Below are positions 6,464-12,587 of a stretch of DNA of 12,587 nt, piece after piece; within the stretch, counting starts at the first letter, position 1; every line of letters begins with the position of its first letter. The stretch is from UBA3210 sp963653535 (GTDB lineage: Bacteria; Bacillota_I; Bacilli_A; RFN20; CAG-449), in contig CAVJWU010000035.1 of the NCBI GenBank assembly GCA_963653535.1, forward strand, positions 1 to 12,587, in the 5' to 3' direction. Both the position numbers and the translations under genes were made by a program. The notes under the pieces are model-generated. The model ran no database searches. It worked only from the letters and a program-made list of their open reading frames with translations, and was not told where the DNA came from.

Positions 6464-7156
6464 ATGAAAAATAAATTAAAATTATTTCAAGAAGTTTCTT
6501 ATCTCTTCGGAGTTATTCTTCTTAGTTTATCAGTTGCGATAGTGACCGCGAGTGATCTCGGTGTTTCGATGATTGTTCTACCTGCTTATGTTTTAAGTCA
6601 AAAAGTTAGTTTTTTAAGTTTTGGACAAGCAGAATATGTCATTCAAGGGATCTTATTAATTATCTTTTGTTTTGTAATGAAAAAATTTAAGCTTCATTAT
6701 TTATGGAGTTTTGTTACATGCTTATTATACGGTGCTTTTTTAGATTTATTTCGTTTAATTCCAATCTTTAATCCTAATATTACTGATTTTAGTTCTTTAC
6801 CTTTATATTTACGAATTATCTATTTTTCAGTAGGAACTATTTTATCAGGCTTTTCCGTAGCTTTATTAATTAAATCGTACTTCCATCCTCAAGTATATGA
6901 TTTATTTACTAAATACGTATCGAGAAAATTTAATATTAAGTATTTTTATTTTAAGTTAGCTTTTGATTTATTATTATTAGCTTTAGGAGTTGGAATGGGC
7001 TATGCGCTTAATCTTCCTTTATGTGGAGTAGGAATCGGTACTTTTATTGCCGCGGTATTAAATTCAGTTTTAATTAGTTTATTTTCAACTTTATTAGATC
7101 GAATGTTTATTTATGTCCCTTTAAGACCTATCTTACAAGACAAATTTAATGACTAA
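6464..7156 (+). CDS. DUF6198 / YczE-like integral membrane protein
   Basis: A 230-residue polytopic membrane protein with roughly six hydrophobic segments. The region SVAIVTASDLGVSMIVLPAYVLSQ near the N-terminus, FGQAEYVIQGILLI in the middle and LCGVGIGTFIAAVLNSVLI near the C-terminus match the conserved pattern of the DUF6198 / YczE-like family (COG2364), whose biochemical role is not established; some relatives are annotated as putative transporters. The start at ATG 6464 is supported by AAGGA at 6452-6456, seven bases upstream, and by the promoter at 6413-6441. A GTG at 6398 and an ATG at 6419 are in frame, but the former sits in the preceding terminator. The gene converges on pepF and shares a strong hairpin with it. 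It is probably a single-gene unit; no ligand can be inferred from the context. Confidence 0.75.
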   Translation: MKNKLKLFQEVSYLFGVILLSLSVAIVTASDLGVSMIVLPAYVLSQKVSFLSFGQAEYVIQGILLIIFCFVMKKFKLHYLWSFVTCLLYGAFLDLFRLIPIFNPNITDFSSLPLYLRIIYFSVGTILSGFSVALLIKSYFHPQVYDLFTKYVSRKFNIKYFYFKLAFDLLLLALGVGMGYALNLPLCGVGIGTFIAAVLNSVLISLFSTLLDRMFIYVPLRPILQDKFND

Positions 7157-7162
7157 CAAATT

Positions 7163-7197
7163 AAAAGCACTCTAGAACGCTTCTAGAGTGCTTTTTT
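7163..7197. terminator. Strong, probably bidirectional terminator
   Basis: A perfect 15-bp stem (7163-7177 with 7181-7195) and 3-base loop carry six Ts on the plus side (7192-7197) and four on the minus side. It separates the converging DUF6198-like and pepF genes and probably stops both, better on the plus strand. Confidence 0.85.
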
Positions 7198-7201
7198 AAG
7201 C

Positions 7202-8962
7202 TTATTTGACGAGTTTTTCGAATTCATCGAGTAAATCGTTGAGTTTAGTACAAACTGCGATAAATGGCTCTTTTGTAGTTAAATCGACTCCGCCTTGTTT
7301 AACGATTTCAACTGGATAATCACATCCACCCATTTTTAACATTGAGATATATTTATTAAATGCTCCAGGAACATTATTTTTAACATCTTGATATATCTTG
7401 CTAGATGCTGAGAAACATGTTGCATATTGATAGACGTAGAATGGTGTATTATACATATGAGGAATATATGCCCATACCATCTTCTTTAATGGTTCAGTAT
7501 CTAAGTCAATATCATAATATTTTTTGTATAAGTCAGCCATAATGTTATTTAATGATTCATAAGTAAATGGTTTATTTTCAATCACTAACATATGTGCTTG
7601 ATATTCAAAATCTGCGAATAAGGTTTGACGATAGAACGTAGAAACAATGCCGTCAATTTGTTGTTCAAGCGCTTGAATCTTGAGCGCTTTATCAGAAGAA
7701 TTTTTCATTAAATAATCTAAGAAGACTGCTTCATTAAATGTTGAAGCAATTTCGGCGACAAAGATTGTATAATCTTTAGTTGCGTAAGGTTGGTTTTCGT
7801 TAGAATAAAGAGTATGAATTGAATGACCACATTCATGTGCGAGAGTGAAAGCAGAATCTAAAGTGTTTGTATGATTTAATAAAATATAAGGACCAAAACC
7901 ATAGACTTGAGTTGAATAAGCTCCACTTCTTTTACCTTCAGAAGGATAAACATCAACGTGGCCTTCTTTTAAAGCAACTTTTGCATGTGCAACAAAATCT
8001 TCACCTAAAGGTGATAAAGCTTTTAAAACATCTTCATAAGCTTTTTCATAAGGATATTTAACATCACTACTTGAGAATGATAAGAAACGATCATAAGTAT
8101 GATATTCATCTAATTTGAAGAATTCTTTTCTTAATTTAATATATCTTTTTAATGGGGCAGTATTTTCTTTTACTGTATTAATTAAAGATAAATATACTTC
8201 TTCAGGAATCTTATTATGATCTAAAACACTTTCTAAGATTGATTTATAACCTCTTGATTTCATTCTTGCGATATCGGCATCAACGACACCTTTATAAATC
8301 GAGCATAGAGTATTTTTATGTTTTTCATAATAAGAAAATAAAGCTTCAAATACTTTTTTACGATCTTCTTGTTTTTCACAACTCATTAAAATACTTGTAT
8401 AAGTATTTGGTGATACTTTAACGACTTCATTTGTTGATAAAGTGACATCAATAGGACTAAAATCACTATTTTGAAGCATTGAATATAATCTTGCAGGAGA
8501 TGAAGAGACAATTGAATAATCAGAAATAATTTTTTCTTCACTTGGAGAAAGAACAAATTTCTTTGAATCAAATGTTTTCTTAATTGAGAATAAGTGTTCT
8601 TTAATAACTTTATTTTTTGCAGCTAATTCTTCATAAAAGCTATAAGGCTTTTCTAATAATTCTGCATTAATATAAGCAGTAGATGCGCCGTAATCTGGGA
8701 ATAATGATCTAGCTTTCATAATGGAAGCTTGTGTTTCTAAATCTTTTTGATTTTTATCATAACTCATCGCGATAAATGAATAAAAACGTTCGAAGACTTT
8801 TTCTACTTCATCTTGTAATAAGAAGAATTCTTCTAAAGTTTTTTCATCGTGTAATTTCCCTTTGTAATCGTTAAAATGAGGGATCTTTTCTTGTAGATAA
8901 GCATAATCTTTATCCCAAGATGCTTGATCGGCATAAATTTCTTTTAAATTCCATTCGTTCAT
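7202..8962 (-). CDS. pepF: Oligoendopeptidase F (M3B zinc metallopeptidase)
   Basis: A 586-residue cytosolic zinc peptidase of the M3B family, which cleaves short peptides (about 7-17 residues in the lactococcal enzyme) and helps recycle peptides. The N-terminal helical part starts WNLKEIYADQASWDKDYAYL, the standard PepF opening. The zinc site is H376-E-C-G-H380 with a third ligand at E404 in FVAEIASTFNE. GPYILLNHTNTLDSAFTLAHECGHS and the C-terminal YQYATCFSAS motif also fit. Length is normal (about 600 aa). The start at ATG 8962 follows AAAGGA about nine bases upstream; a GTG six codons earlier overlaps that binding site and is rejected. The Cys in HECGH replaces the more usual Leu or Phe. 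It is flanked by terminators on both sides, so it is a separate unit. Confidence 0.96.
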   Translation of the reverse strand: MNEWNLKEIYADQASWDKDYAYLQEKIPHFNDYKGKLHDEKTLEEFFLLQDEVEKVFERFYSFIAMSYDKNQKDLETQASIMKARSLFPDYGASTAYINAELLEKPYSFYEELAAKNKVIKEHLFSIKKTFDSKKFVLSPSEEKIISDYSIVSSSPARLYSMLQNSDFSPIDVTLSTNEVVKVSPNTYTSILMSCEKQEDRKKVFEALFSYYEKHKNTLCSIYKGVVDADIARMKSRGYKSILESVLDHNKIPEEVYLSLINTVKENTAPLKRYIKLRKEFFKLDEYHTYDRFLSFSSSDVKYPYEKAYEDVLKALSPLGEDFVAHAKVALKEGHVDVYPSEGKRSGAYSTQVYGFGPYILLNHTNTLDSAFTLAHECGHSIHTLYSNENQPYATKDYTIFVAEIASTFNEAVFLDYLMKNSSDKALKIQALEQQIDGIVSTFYRQTLFADFEYQAHMLVIENKPFTYESLNNIMADLYKKYYDIDLDTEPLKKMVWAYIPHMYNTPFYVYQYATCFSASSKIYQDVKNNVPGAFNKYISMLKMGGCDYPVEIVKQGGVDLTTKEPFIAVCTKLNDLLDEFEKLVK

Positions 8963-9021
8963 AATATAAATTCCTTTCACAAATTAATTAAATGATACTA
9001 CTTAATTGATGTAAATGTAAT

Positions 9022-9050
9022 AAAAAATCCACTTATTTCTAAGTGGATTT
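9022..9050 (-). terminator. Intrinsic terminator of the permease-dehydrogenase operon
   Basis: On the minus strand the perfect stem AAATCCACTTA (9050-9040) with TAAGTGGATTT (9035-9025), GAAA loop, runs into a T tract down to 9022. It is six bases after the dehydrogenase stop codon. Confidence 0.88.
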
Positions 9051-9055
9051 AATAA

Positions 9056-10069
9056 TTATTTGATTAATGAATTTTTACAAGAATTTGTTTCTAAAAATTC
9101 ATCTAAGTTTTTAAGGGTTACTTCAATCATATCAATTAATGCTTTATCAGTTGAAGAAGCAACATGAGGAGTTACTAGTACTCGAGGATATAAATCAATT
9201 AATTTTTGATGTTGAGGTGTATCCATGTGTTGAGGATCATCGAAATTCTTGAAGAAGAGTGTCTTTTCATTAGAAATAACATCGATCGCTAAACCATCTA
9301 AATGTGAATTACTAACAGCTTCTAAAGCAGCATCTAAATCTAAGATTTCACCACGAGCGACGTTTACTAAGATTGAATGTTCTTTCATATTTGCGATAAA
9401 GTCTTTAGAAATGAAGTTATCGTTAGAACCTTTAACATAATTCATATGAGCGATAATGATATCACATGTTTTAGTAAATTCATCTAATGGTAAGAAAGTA
9501 ACAATTTTTTTTGCATTATCTGATTGATATACATCATAACCAACGACTTCGGCTCCTAAACCTTTGAATAAGGAAGCAGTAGTACAACCAATTCTTCCAC
9601 ATCCTAAGATACCTACTCTACAACCTCTTACTTCACGAGAGAACATTTGATTAGTTACTTTGAAATTGCCTTTGTGAGTATAATCGACAGTATATGCAGT
9701 ATTTCTTAATAACATCATTGCAAGAGTAAGAGCGAGTTCACTAATTGCGTTAGGTGAATAACCTGGAACGAAGGCAGTTTTAATATTATATTCTTTACAA
9801 GCTTCGATATCGACGTGGTTATAACCTGCAGTACGGGTTAAATAATATTTTAAACCATGATCAGAAAGATCTTTCATAGCTTCTTTATTAACAACACAGT
9901 TACCTCTAACCATGACTACTTCATAACCTAATGCATCTTTATAATTTTCAGTATTTAAGAATTGAGGGAATAAAGTTAGTTTGTAATTATATTGTTCTCC
10001 TAATTTTTTAAAATAAGGAATTTCATAATCTCTGACGCCGAAACAAGCGATTTCTTTTTTAAATGACAT
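9056..10069 (-). CDS. D-2-hydroxyacid dehydrogenase, D-lactate dehydrogenase type
   Basis: A 337-residue cytosolic NAD-dependent oxidoreductase that should interconvert a 2-keto acid (pyruvate or similar) and its D-2-hydroxy acid. The catalytic domain is split around the Rossmann domain. VGILGCGRIG gives G156-x-G158-x-x-G161, and D179 in GYDVY favours NAD over NADP. The catalytic triad Arg239 (NVARGE), Glu268 (ISNE) and His302 (TPHVAS) is present at positions close to those of characterised D-lactate dehydrogenases. TRTAGYNHVD and PGYSPNAISELAL are also family signatures. AGGAGGA (10084-10078) overlaps the stop of the upstream permease gene, with 8 bases to ATG, so translation is probably coupled. 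It is the last gene of a two-gene operon closed by a strong terminator. Substrates other than pyruvate (branched 2-keto acids) cannot be excluded, so no symbol is assigned. Confidence 0.9.
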   Translation of the reverse strand: MSFKKEIACFGVRDYEIPYFKKLGEQYNYKLTLFPQFLNTENYKDALGYEVVMVRGNCVVNKEAMKDLSDHGLKYYLTRTAGYNHVDIEACKEYNIKTAFVPGYSPNAISELALTLAMMLLRNTAYTVDYTHKGNFKVTNQMFSREVRGCRVGILGCGRIGCTTASLFKGLGAEVVGYDVYQSDNAKKIVTFLPLDEFTKTCDIIIAHMNYVKGSNDNFISKDFIANMKEHSILVNVARGEILDLDAALEAVSNSHLDGLAIDVISNEKTLFFKNFDDPQHMDTPQHQKLIDLYPRVLVTPHVASSTDKALIDMIEVTLKNLDEFLETNSCKNSLIK

Positions 10070-10082
10070 TTTTTAAATCCTC

Positions 10083-11210
10083 CTATGCAAATATTCCTGC
10101 AGATTGAATAACAGTTAATAAAATCATATAAACTGGAATAAAACAAACAGATACTAAAGTACCAATTAATGAACAAGATGAAGCAAATGTAGATTCTTTA
10201 TTTGAGTTAATACAATATGTAATCGCGACAGTTGCTGGTGGAACAGCCCACATTAATGTTGTTGCCGCAAGAGTATTGAAGGAAACATTAATACCAGGGA
10301 TTAAATTAATTAATAATAAGAATCCGAAGTTTAAGATAGGTGCGCCTAAGACTCTAATAAAAGTAAAAATCCAAACATCTTTATCTTTCGCAGCGTCTTT
10401 AAAGGATACTTTGCCTAATGTACATCCGATTGCGATCCAAACAAGTGGTGAAGATAATCCACCTAAAGTATTAATTGTTTGATATAACCATGGCGCGGAA
10501 ACGCTGAGATTCCAGAAAGCACCTGTTGAAGTTCCTCCTGAAGTGTTGTTCACTGTAACAACCCACCAGTTATTTGGATTAGAAGAATCACCAACTAATT
10601 GTAATGACCAAAGAATGAAACCAACAAATGTAGCGATGATGATAGGGTTAACGAAAATTCTTTTTAAGATATCCTTAACAGTTGGTTTTGTAGAAGAAAC
10701 TGTTTCATCATCTTTAGATTGACAGATTGCGTAATATGCATATGAATATAAGAATACACGGTATGCAATATTGAACATACTAGAATCATTGAATGCTCCA
10801 GGGAAGACCGCCTTAATAAGTGGTTGACCGAAGAATGTAGTTGAACCGAATACGAATAAGATTTCCATTACTTTTCTTCTTGTAGGATCTTTAACCCATT
10901 TGAAGATGAGTTTCGCTAAAAAGATGAAAGCGATGTAAACGACGAATCCATAAACGAATGAAATAATACAAGAAACAAAGCTATCTTGTGAGATACTTGT
11001 CATGAATGAACCGAATGCTAAACAAGGTAAGCAGATAGTCATAACAAGCTTAGTTAAAATTTTACCAGTGTTTTCTGGAAGTGTTTTGGTTTTTGTAAAA
11101 ATAAAACCGATTAAAATAATGAATACGCTTTTGGCAACTGCTACCCATAAACTCATGGATGAAAGTGCACTTGCGATATTCTCGCCGATTCCGGCAAATG
11201 TAAAAATCAT
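10083..11210 (-). CDS. AEC-family (auxin efflux carrier-like) organic acid permease
   Basis: A 375-residue membrane protein with about ten hydrophobic segments in two halves of five, the membrane-transport (PF03547) layout. Recognisable points are KLVMTICLPCLAFGSFM in the second helix region, FVFGSTTFFGQPLIKAVFP (family FGNxxFxGxP), a central hydrophilic loop around residues 160-185 with CQSKDDETVSSTKPT, SPLVWIAIGCTLG, and near the end AATTLMWAVPPATVAITYC. Bacterial members include malate permeases of malolactic operons, but most are uncharacterised. ATG at 11210 has AAAGGAG (11225-11219) 8 bases upstream. It is followed by the D-hydroxyacid dehydrogenase, whose binding site overlaps its TAG stop, and faces a divergent LysR gene. 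Uptake or export of a hydroxy or keto acid used by the dehydrogenase is the natural inference. The substrate is unproven. Confidence 0.87.
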   Translation of the reverse strand: MIFTFAGIGENIASALSSMSLWVAVAKSVFIILIGFIFTKTKTLPENTGKILTKLVMTICLPCLAFGSFMTSISQDSFVSCIISFVYGFVVYIAFIFLAKLIFKWVKDPTRRKVMEILFVFGSTTFFGQPLIKAVFPGAFNDSSMFNIAYRVFLYSYAYYAICQSKDDETVSSTKPTVKDILKRIFVNPIIIATFVGFILWSLQLVGDSSNPNNWWVVTVNNTSGGTSTGAFWNLSVSAPWLYQTINTLGGLSSPLVWIAIGCTLGKVSFKDAAKDKDVWIFTFIRVLGAPILNFGFLLLINLIPGINVSFNTLAATTLMWAVPPATVAITYCINSNKESTFASSCSLIGTLVSVCFIPVYMILLTVIQSAGIFA

Positions 11211-11233
11211 ATATTTTTCTCCTTTACAAAAAT

Positions 11234-11264
11234 ATTATAAAATATATTGGTAAAGTTTTATCAA
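11234..11264 (-). promoter_or_regulatory. Candidate promoter of the permease-dehydrogenase operon
   Basis: Minus-strand TTGATA (11264-11259) and TATAAT (11239-11234) are separated by 19 bp, longer than optimal, as is often seen for promoters that need an activator. The -10 is about 24 bp before the permease start. The dyad at 11281-11319 lies about 17-55 bp upstream of the -35. Confidence 0.5.
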
Positions 11265-11271
11265 TTTAAGT

Positions 11272-11277
11272 TATAAT
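11272..11277 (+). promoter_or_regulatory. Candidate -10 box of the LysR-type regulator gene
   Basis: Plus-strand TATAAT at 11272-11277; a weak TTGGTA at 11247-11252 gives a 19-bp spacer. Transcription from here would begin at the edge of or inside the dyad at 11281-11319, allowing autorepression. Confidence 0.4.
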
Positions 11278-11280
11278 GAT

Positions 11281-11319
11281 TATACTAATTTTAAATGGTT
11301 TGTATTTAAAATTGTTATA
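11281..11319. promoter_or_regulatory. Inverted repeat, likely LysR-type operator
   Basis: AATTTTAAAT (11287-11296) and ATTTAAAATT (11304-11313) form a perfect 10-bp inverted repeat around 7 bases. After a two-base mismatch, TATA (11281-11284) and TATA (11316-11319) extend it. It lies between the divergent regulator and its presumed target operon, where LysR-family proteins bind AT-rich T-N11-A dyads. There is no T run that would make it a terminator. Confidence 0.6.
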
Positions 11320-11331
11320 AGTGAGGCGTTT

Positions 11332-12201
11332 ATGAATATTGATTATCTTAAAAATTATGTAACGATCGTTGAAGAGAAGAGTTTTTCAAAAGCGAGTAAG
11401 AAATTATTTATTGCTCAGCCATCTTTATCTAACCAAGTAAAGTACTTAGAAGAGATGTATCGAACTAAACTTATGTATCGAGGTGGAAAGACTATTCGTT
11501 TAACGCCGAGTGGAAAAGAACTATATACTAAGGCTAAGAAAATTATTTCTTTATATGAACAAAGCTTTATTAATCTAAATAATATCAATAATGGCTTAGA
11601 AGATAAGATTAATATTGCTTTACCTCCAAGTGTTTATTCTTTATTAATCAATAAGCTATTTTCTAAATTTTTTGAAGAATATCCACATATAAAATTTAAT
11701 GTGTACGAATGTAATGCCTTAACTGCCGAACAATATTTAAATGATGATATTGTTGATATTGCCGTCATTAACGCTCATATTAGGGATTTTGATAAAGTTA
11801 ATTATCTAGTTTTAGACAAAGAAGAATTTGTCGCGTATATCCCACCAAATCATAAATTATTAAAAAAAGAAGCGTTAGAACTTTCTGATTTAGAAAATGA
11901 ACATCTAGTTGTTCCTCGTGCTTATGAAAATGATATTATTTCTCGTTTTCATGAACTTAATATGAACCCTTTAATTGATATTACAACGATTACTACGATG
12001 GCAAGTATGAGCTTTGCAAAAGAAAAGAAAATTATTGCGATAATTCCGTTACCTTATAATGAAGTTATCGATAATGAATTTATGAGACCTTTAGAACTAG
12101 AAGATATTAATGAAAATTCACGTAAGATAATTTATCTTAAGGATAAAGAATTAAGTTATGCCTGTAAAGAATTCATTCGTTTAGCTAAAGTGAGTAATTG
12201 A
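11332..12201 (+). CDS. LysR-family transcriptional regulator
   Basis: A 289-residue LysR-type regulator of standard length. Residues 1-60 form the winged helix-turn-helix: MNIDYLKNYVTIVEEKSFSKASKKLFIAQPSLSNQVKYLEEM, then KLMYRGGKTIRLTPSGKEL, followed by the linker helix. Residues about 88-289 form the periplasmic-binding-protein-like effector domain (INIALPPSVYSLLINKLFSKFFEEYPHIKFNVYE; YLNDDIVDIAVIN). It is transcribed divergently from the permease-dehydrogenase operon across a 121-bp region containing an operator-like dyad, the usual arrangement for control of the neighbour, and probably represses itself. The effector is likely a small organic acid related to that operon, by inference only. 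The ribosome site GTGAGG before ATG 11332 is weak, which suits low expression. It ends with TGA at 12199-12201. Confidence 0.93.
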   Translation: MNIDYLKNYVTIVEEKSFSKASKKLFIAQPSLSNQVKYLEEMYRTKLMYRGGKTIRLTPSGKELYTKAKKIISLYEQSFINLNNINNGLEDKINIALPPSVYSLLINKLFSKFFEEYPHIKFNVYECNALTAEQYLNDDIVDIAVINAHIRDFDKVNYLVLDKEEFVAYIPPNHKLLKKEALELSDLENEHLVVPRAYENDIISRFHELNMNPLIDITTITTMASMSFAKEKKIIAIIPLPYNEVIDNEFMRPLELEDINENSRKIIYLKDKELSYACKEFIRLAKVSN

Positions 12202-12233
12202 AACTAAATTATCTTTAATAATAACGTAGATAA

Positions 12234-12470
12234 TGAAGTGTTAAATTTATACCTTCCTAAATTCGTAAATAAATATGATATTCTATATAAGGATAAAATC
12301 TTATGTTAGAACCATTAACAAAAGAACAAATTAAAATATTAGTTATATTTAGAAGATTCTGTTTAGTAATAGTAAAATCAATAATATGAAGGATAATTAA
12401 TTATTAAATGATTTAAGCTTATATTCATATCATCTATTTCATTACAATATGGTCTAGATTTATCACTAAC
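12234..12470 (+). mobile_element. Decayed, internally deleted IS66-type element (MITE-like)
   Basis: The right end GGTCTAGATTTATCACTAAC (12451-12470) and the left end TGAAGTGTTAAATTTATACC (12234-12253) are imperfect inverted repeats of each other (14 of 20). Both resemble the IS66 end at 231-258: ATGGTCTAGATTTA is identical, and GTGTTAAATTTATACC is close to GCGTTAAATCTAGACC. Inside, a short frame at 12303-12389 (MLEPLTKEQIKILVI..., stop TGA) resembles an IS66 transposase N-terminus. Bases about 12385-12450 align with the transposase stop and terminator region at 165-235 (for example ATTAAATGATTTAA against ATTAAGTGATTTAA). The transposase body is missing. The flanking octamers (gtagataa, aattataa) match at only 4 of 8 positions, so the insertion is old or a boundary is off. 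This accounts for most of the gene-free stretch 12202-12526. A short dyad at 12208-12214/12228-12234 has no T run. Confidence 0.6.
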
Positions 12471-12486
12471 AATTATAAAATAAATA

Positions 12487-12495
12487 TGTTAAAAT
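12487..12495 (+). promoter_or_regulatory. Possible extended -10 promoter of the last gene
   Basis: TGTTAAAAT (12487-12495) fits an extended -10 (TGnTANNNT). The -35 position, about 12467-12472, falls at the outer edge of the IS66-like remnant and is a poor match. Confidence 0.3.
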
Positions 12496-12526
12496 ATAAC
12501 TAAGATATCGAAAGGAGTGATAGTTT

Positions 12527-12587
12527 ATGTCTAATTTTTTAAATTTAGATAATCAATTGTTTAAATTTTCATTAAATTCAAAAATAT
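12527..12587 (+). CDS. Start of an unidentified protein (partial; possibly DUF624/YesL-like)
   Basis: Only 20 codons are in the window: MSNFLNLDNQLFKFSLNSKI. AAAGGAG at 12511-12517, nine bases before the ATG, makes this a convincing translation start. The opening resembles DUF624 (YesL-type) membrane proteins, which commonly begin with a pattern such as M-x-N-F-F-N-x-D-N-P-F-F-x-F before their first membrane helix. The match is short and the usual Pro is a Gln, so the family is a guess. YesL-type proteins often sit in carbohydrate-uptake loci. Confidence 0.5.
   Translation, partial: MSNFLNLDNQLFKFSLNSKI

Noticed and set aside
8963..8980. GTG start six codons upstream for pepF
   Set aside because: It overlaps the AAAGGA binding site for ATG 8962, and PepF proteins normally begin close to the W-x-L motif.
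12208..12234. Terminator after the LysR gene
   Set aside because: A 7-bp dyad (ATTATCT/AGATAAT) with a 13-base loop has no following T run.
1..12587. Mycoplasma-type code (TGA as Trp)
   Set aside because: The two TGA stops (177-179 and 12199-12201) are followed very soon by another in-frame stop, so they do not decide the matter. However, the Trp codons I checked in the recognised genes are TGG, and no gene needs TGA read as Trp.

Overview
The window looks like chromosome from a low-GC member of the Bacillota (class Bacilli, possibly one of the uncultivated gut lineages near the Mollicutes such as RF39 or Acholeplasma relatives). This rests on the strong A+T bias, AGGAGG-type ribosome binding sites, hairpin-plus-T-run terminators, and M3 oligoendopeptidase F, AEC permease and DUF6198 genes. 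Trp is encoded by TGG and TGA appears as a stop, so the standard bacterial code is most likely.

Left end (1-600) is a mobile-element graveyard. The 3' end of an IS66-family element (transposase tail, terminator, right inverted repeat ending at 258) abuts the C-terminal third of an IS4/IS1634-type DDE transposase. The IS66 element apparently landed in the codon for the catalytic Glu of the older element. Next (658-2442) is a stand-alone prepilin-like protein whose large C-terminal part looks like a parallel beta-helix. It is followed by its own terminator and an AT-rich gap.

The 2678-3988 minus-strand gene is a broken AAA ATPase of the DUF4143 type: a TAA at codon 10 separates the likely start from the Walker A motif. 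Just upstream of it sit three exact 11-bp repeats with a 23-bp period. Continuing on the minus strand are a maltose/galactoside-type acetyltransferase and a tRNA-Thr(UGU) with its own promoter and terminator.

The plus strand then carries a membrane-anchored protein with an acidic linker and four YegP/DUF1508-like repeats, and a DUF6198/YczE-like membrane protein. On the minus strand follow oligoendopeptidase F and a two-gene operon: AEC-family permease, then D-2-hydroxyacid (D-lactate type) dehydrogenase, translationally coupled. A divergent LysR regulator shares an intergenic region with this operon, and a near-perfect AT-rich inverted repeat lies between them. Together they look like a regulated organic-acid transport/oxidoreduction module.

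The right end (12202-12526) holds a decayed, about 237-bp, internally deleted derivative of the same IS66-type element, with degenerate ends related to those at the left of the window. It is followed by the start of a new gene that runs off the window. IS66-related ends therefore occur at both edges, with a weaker scar near 2585-2620.
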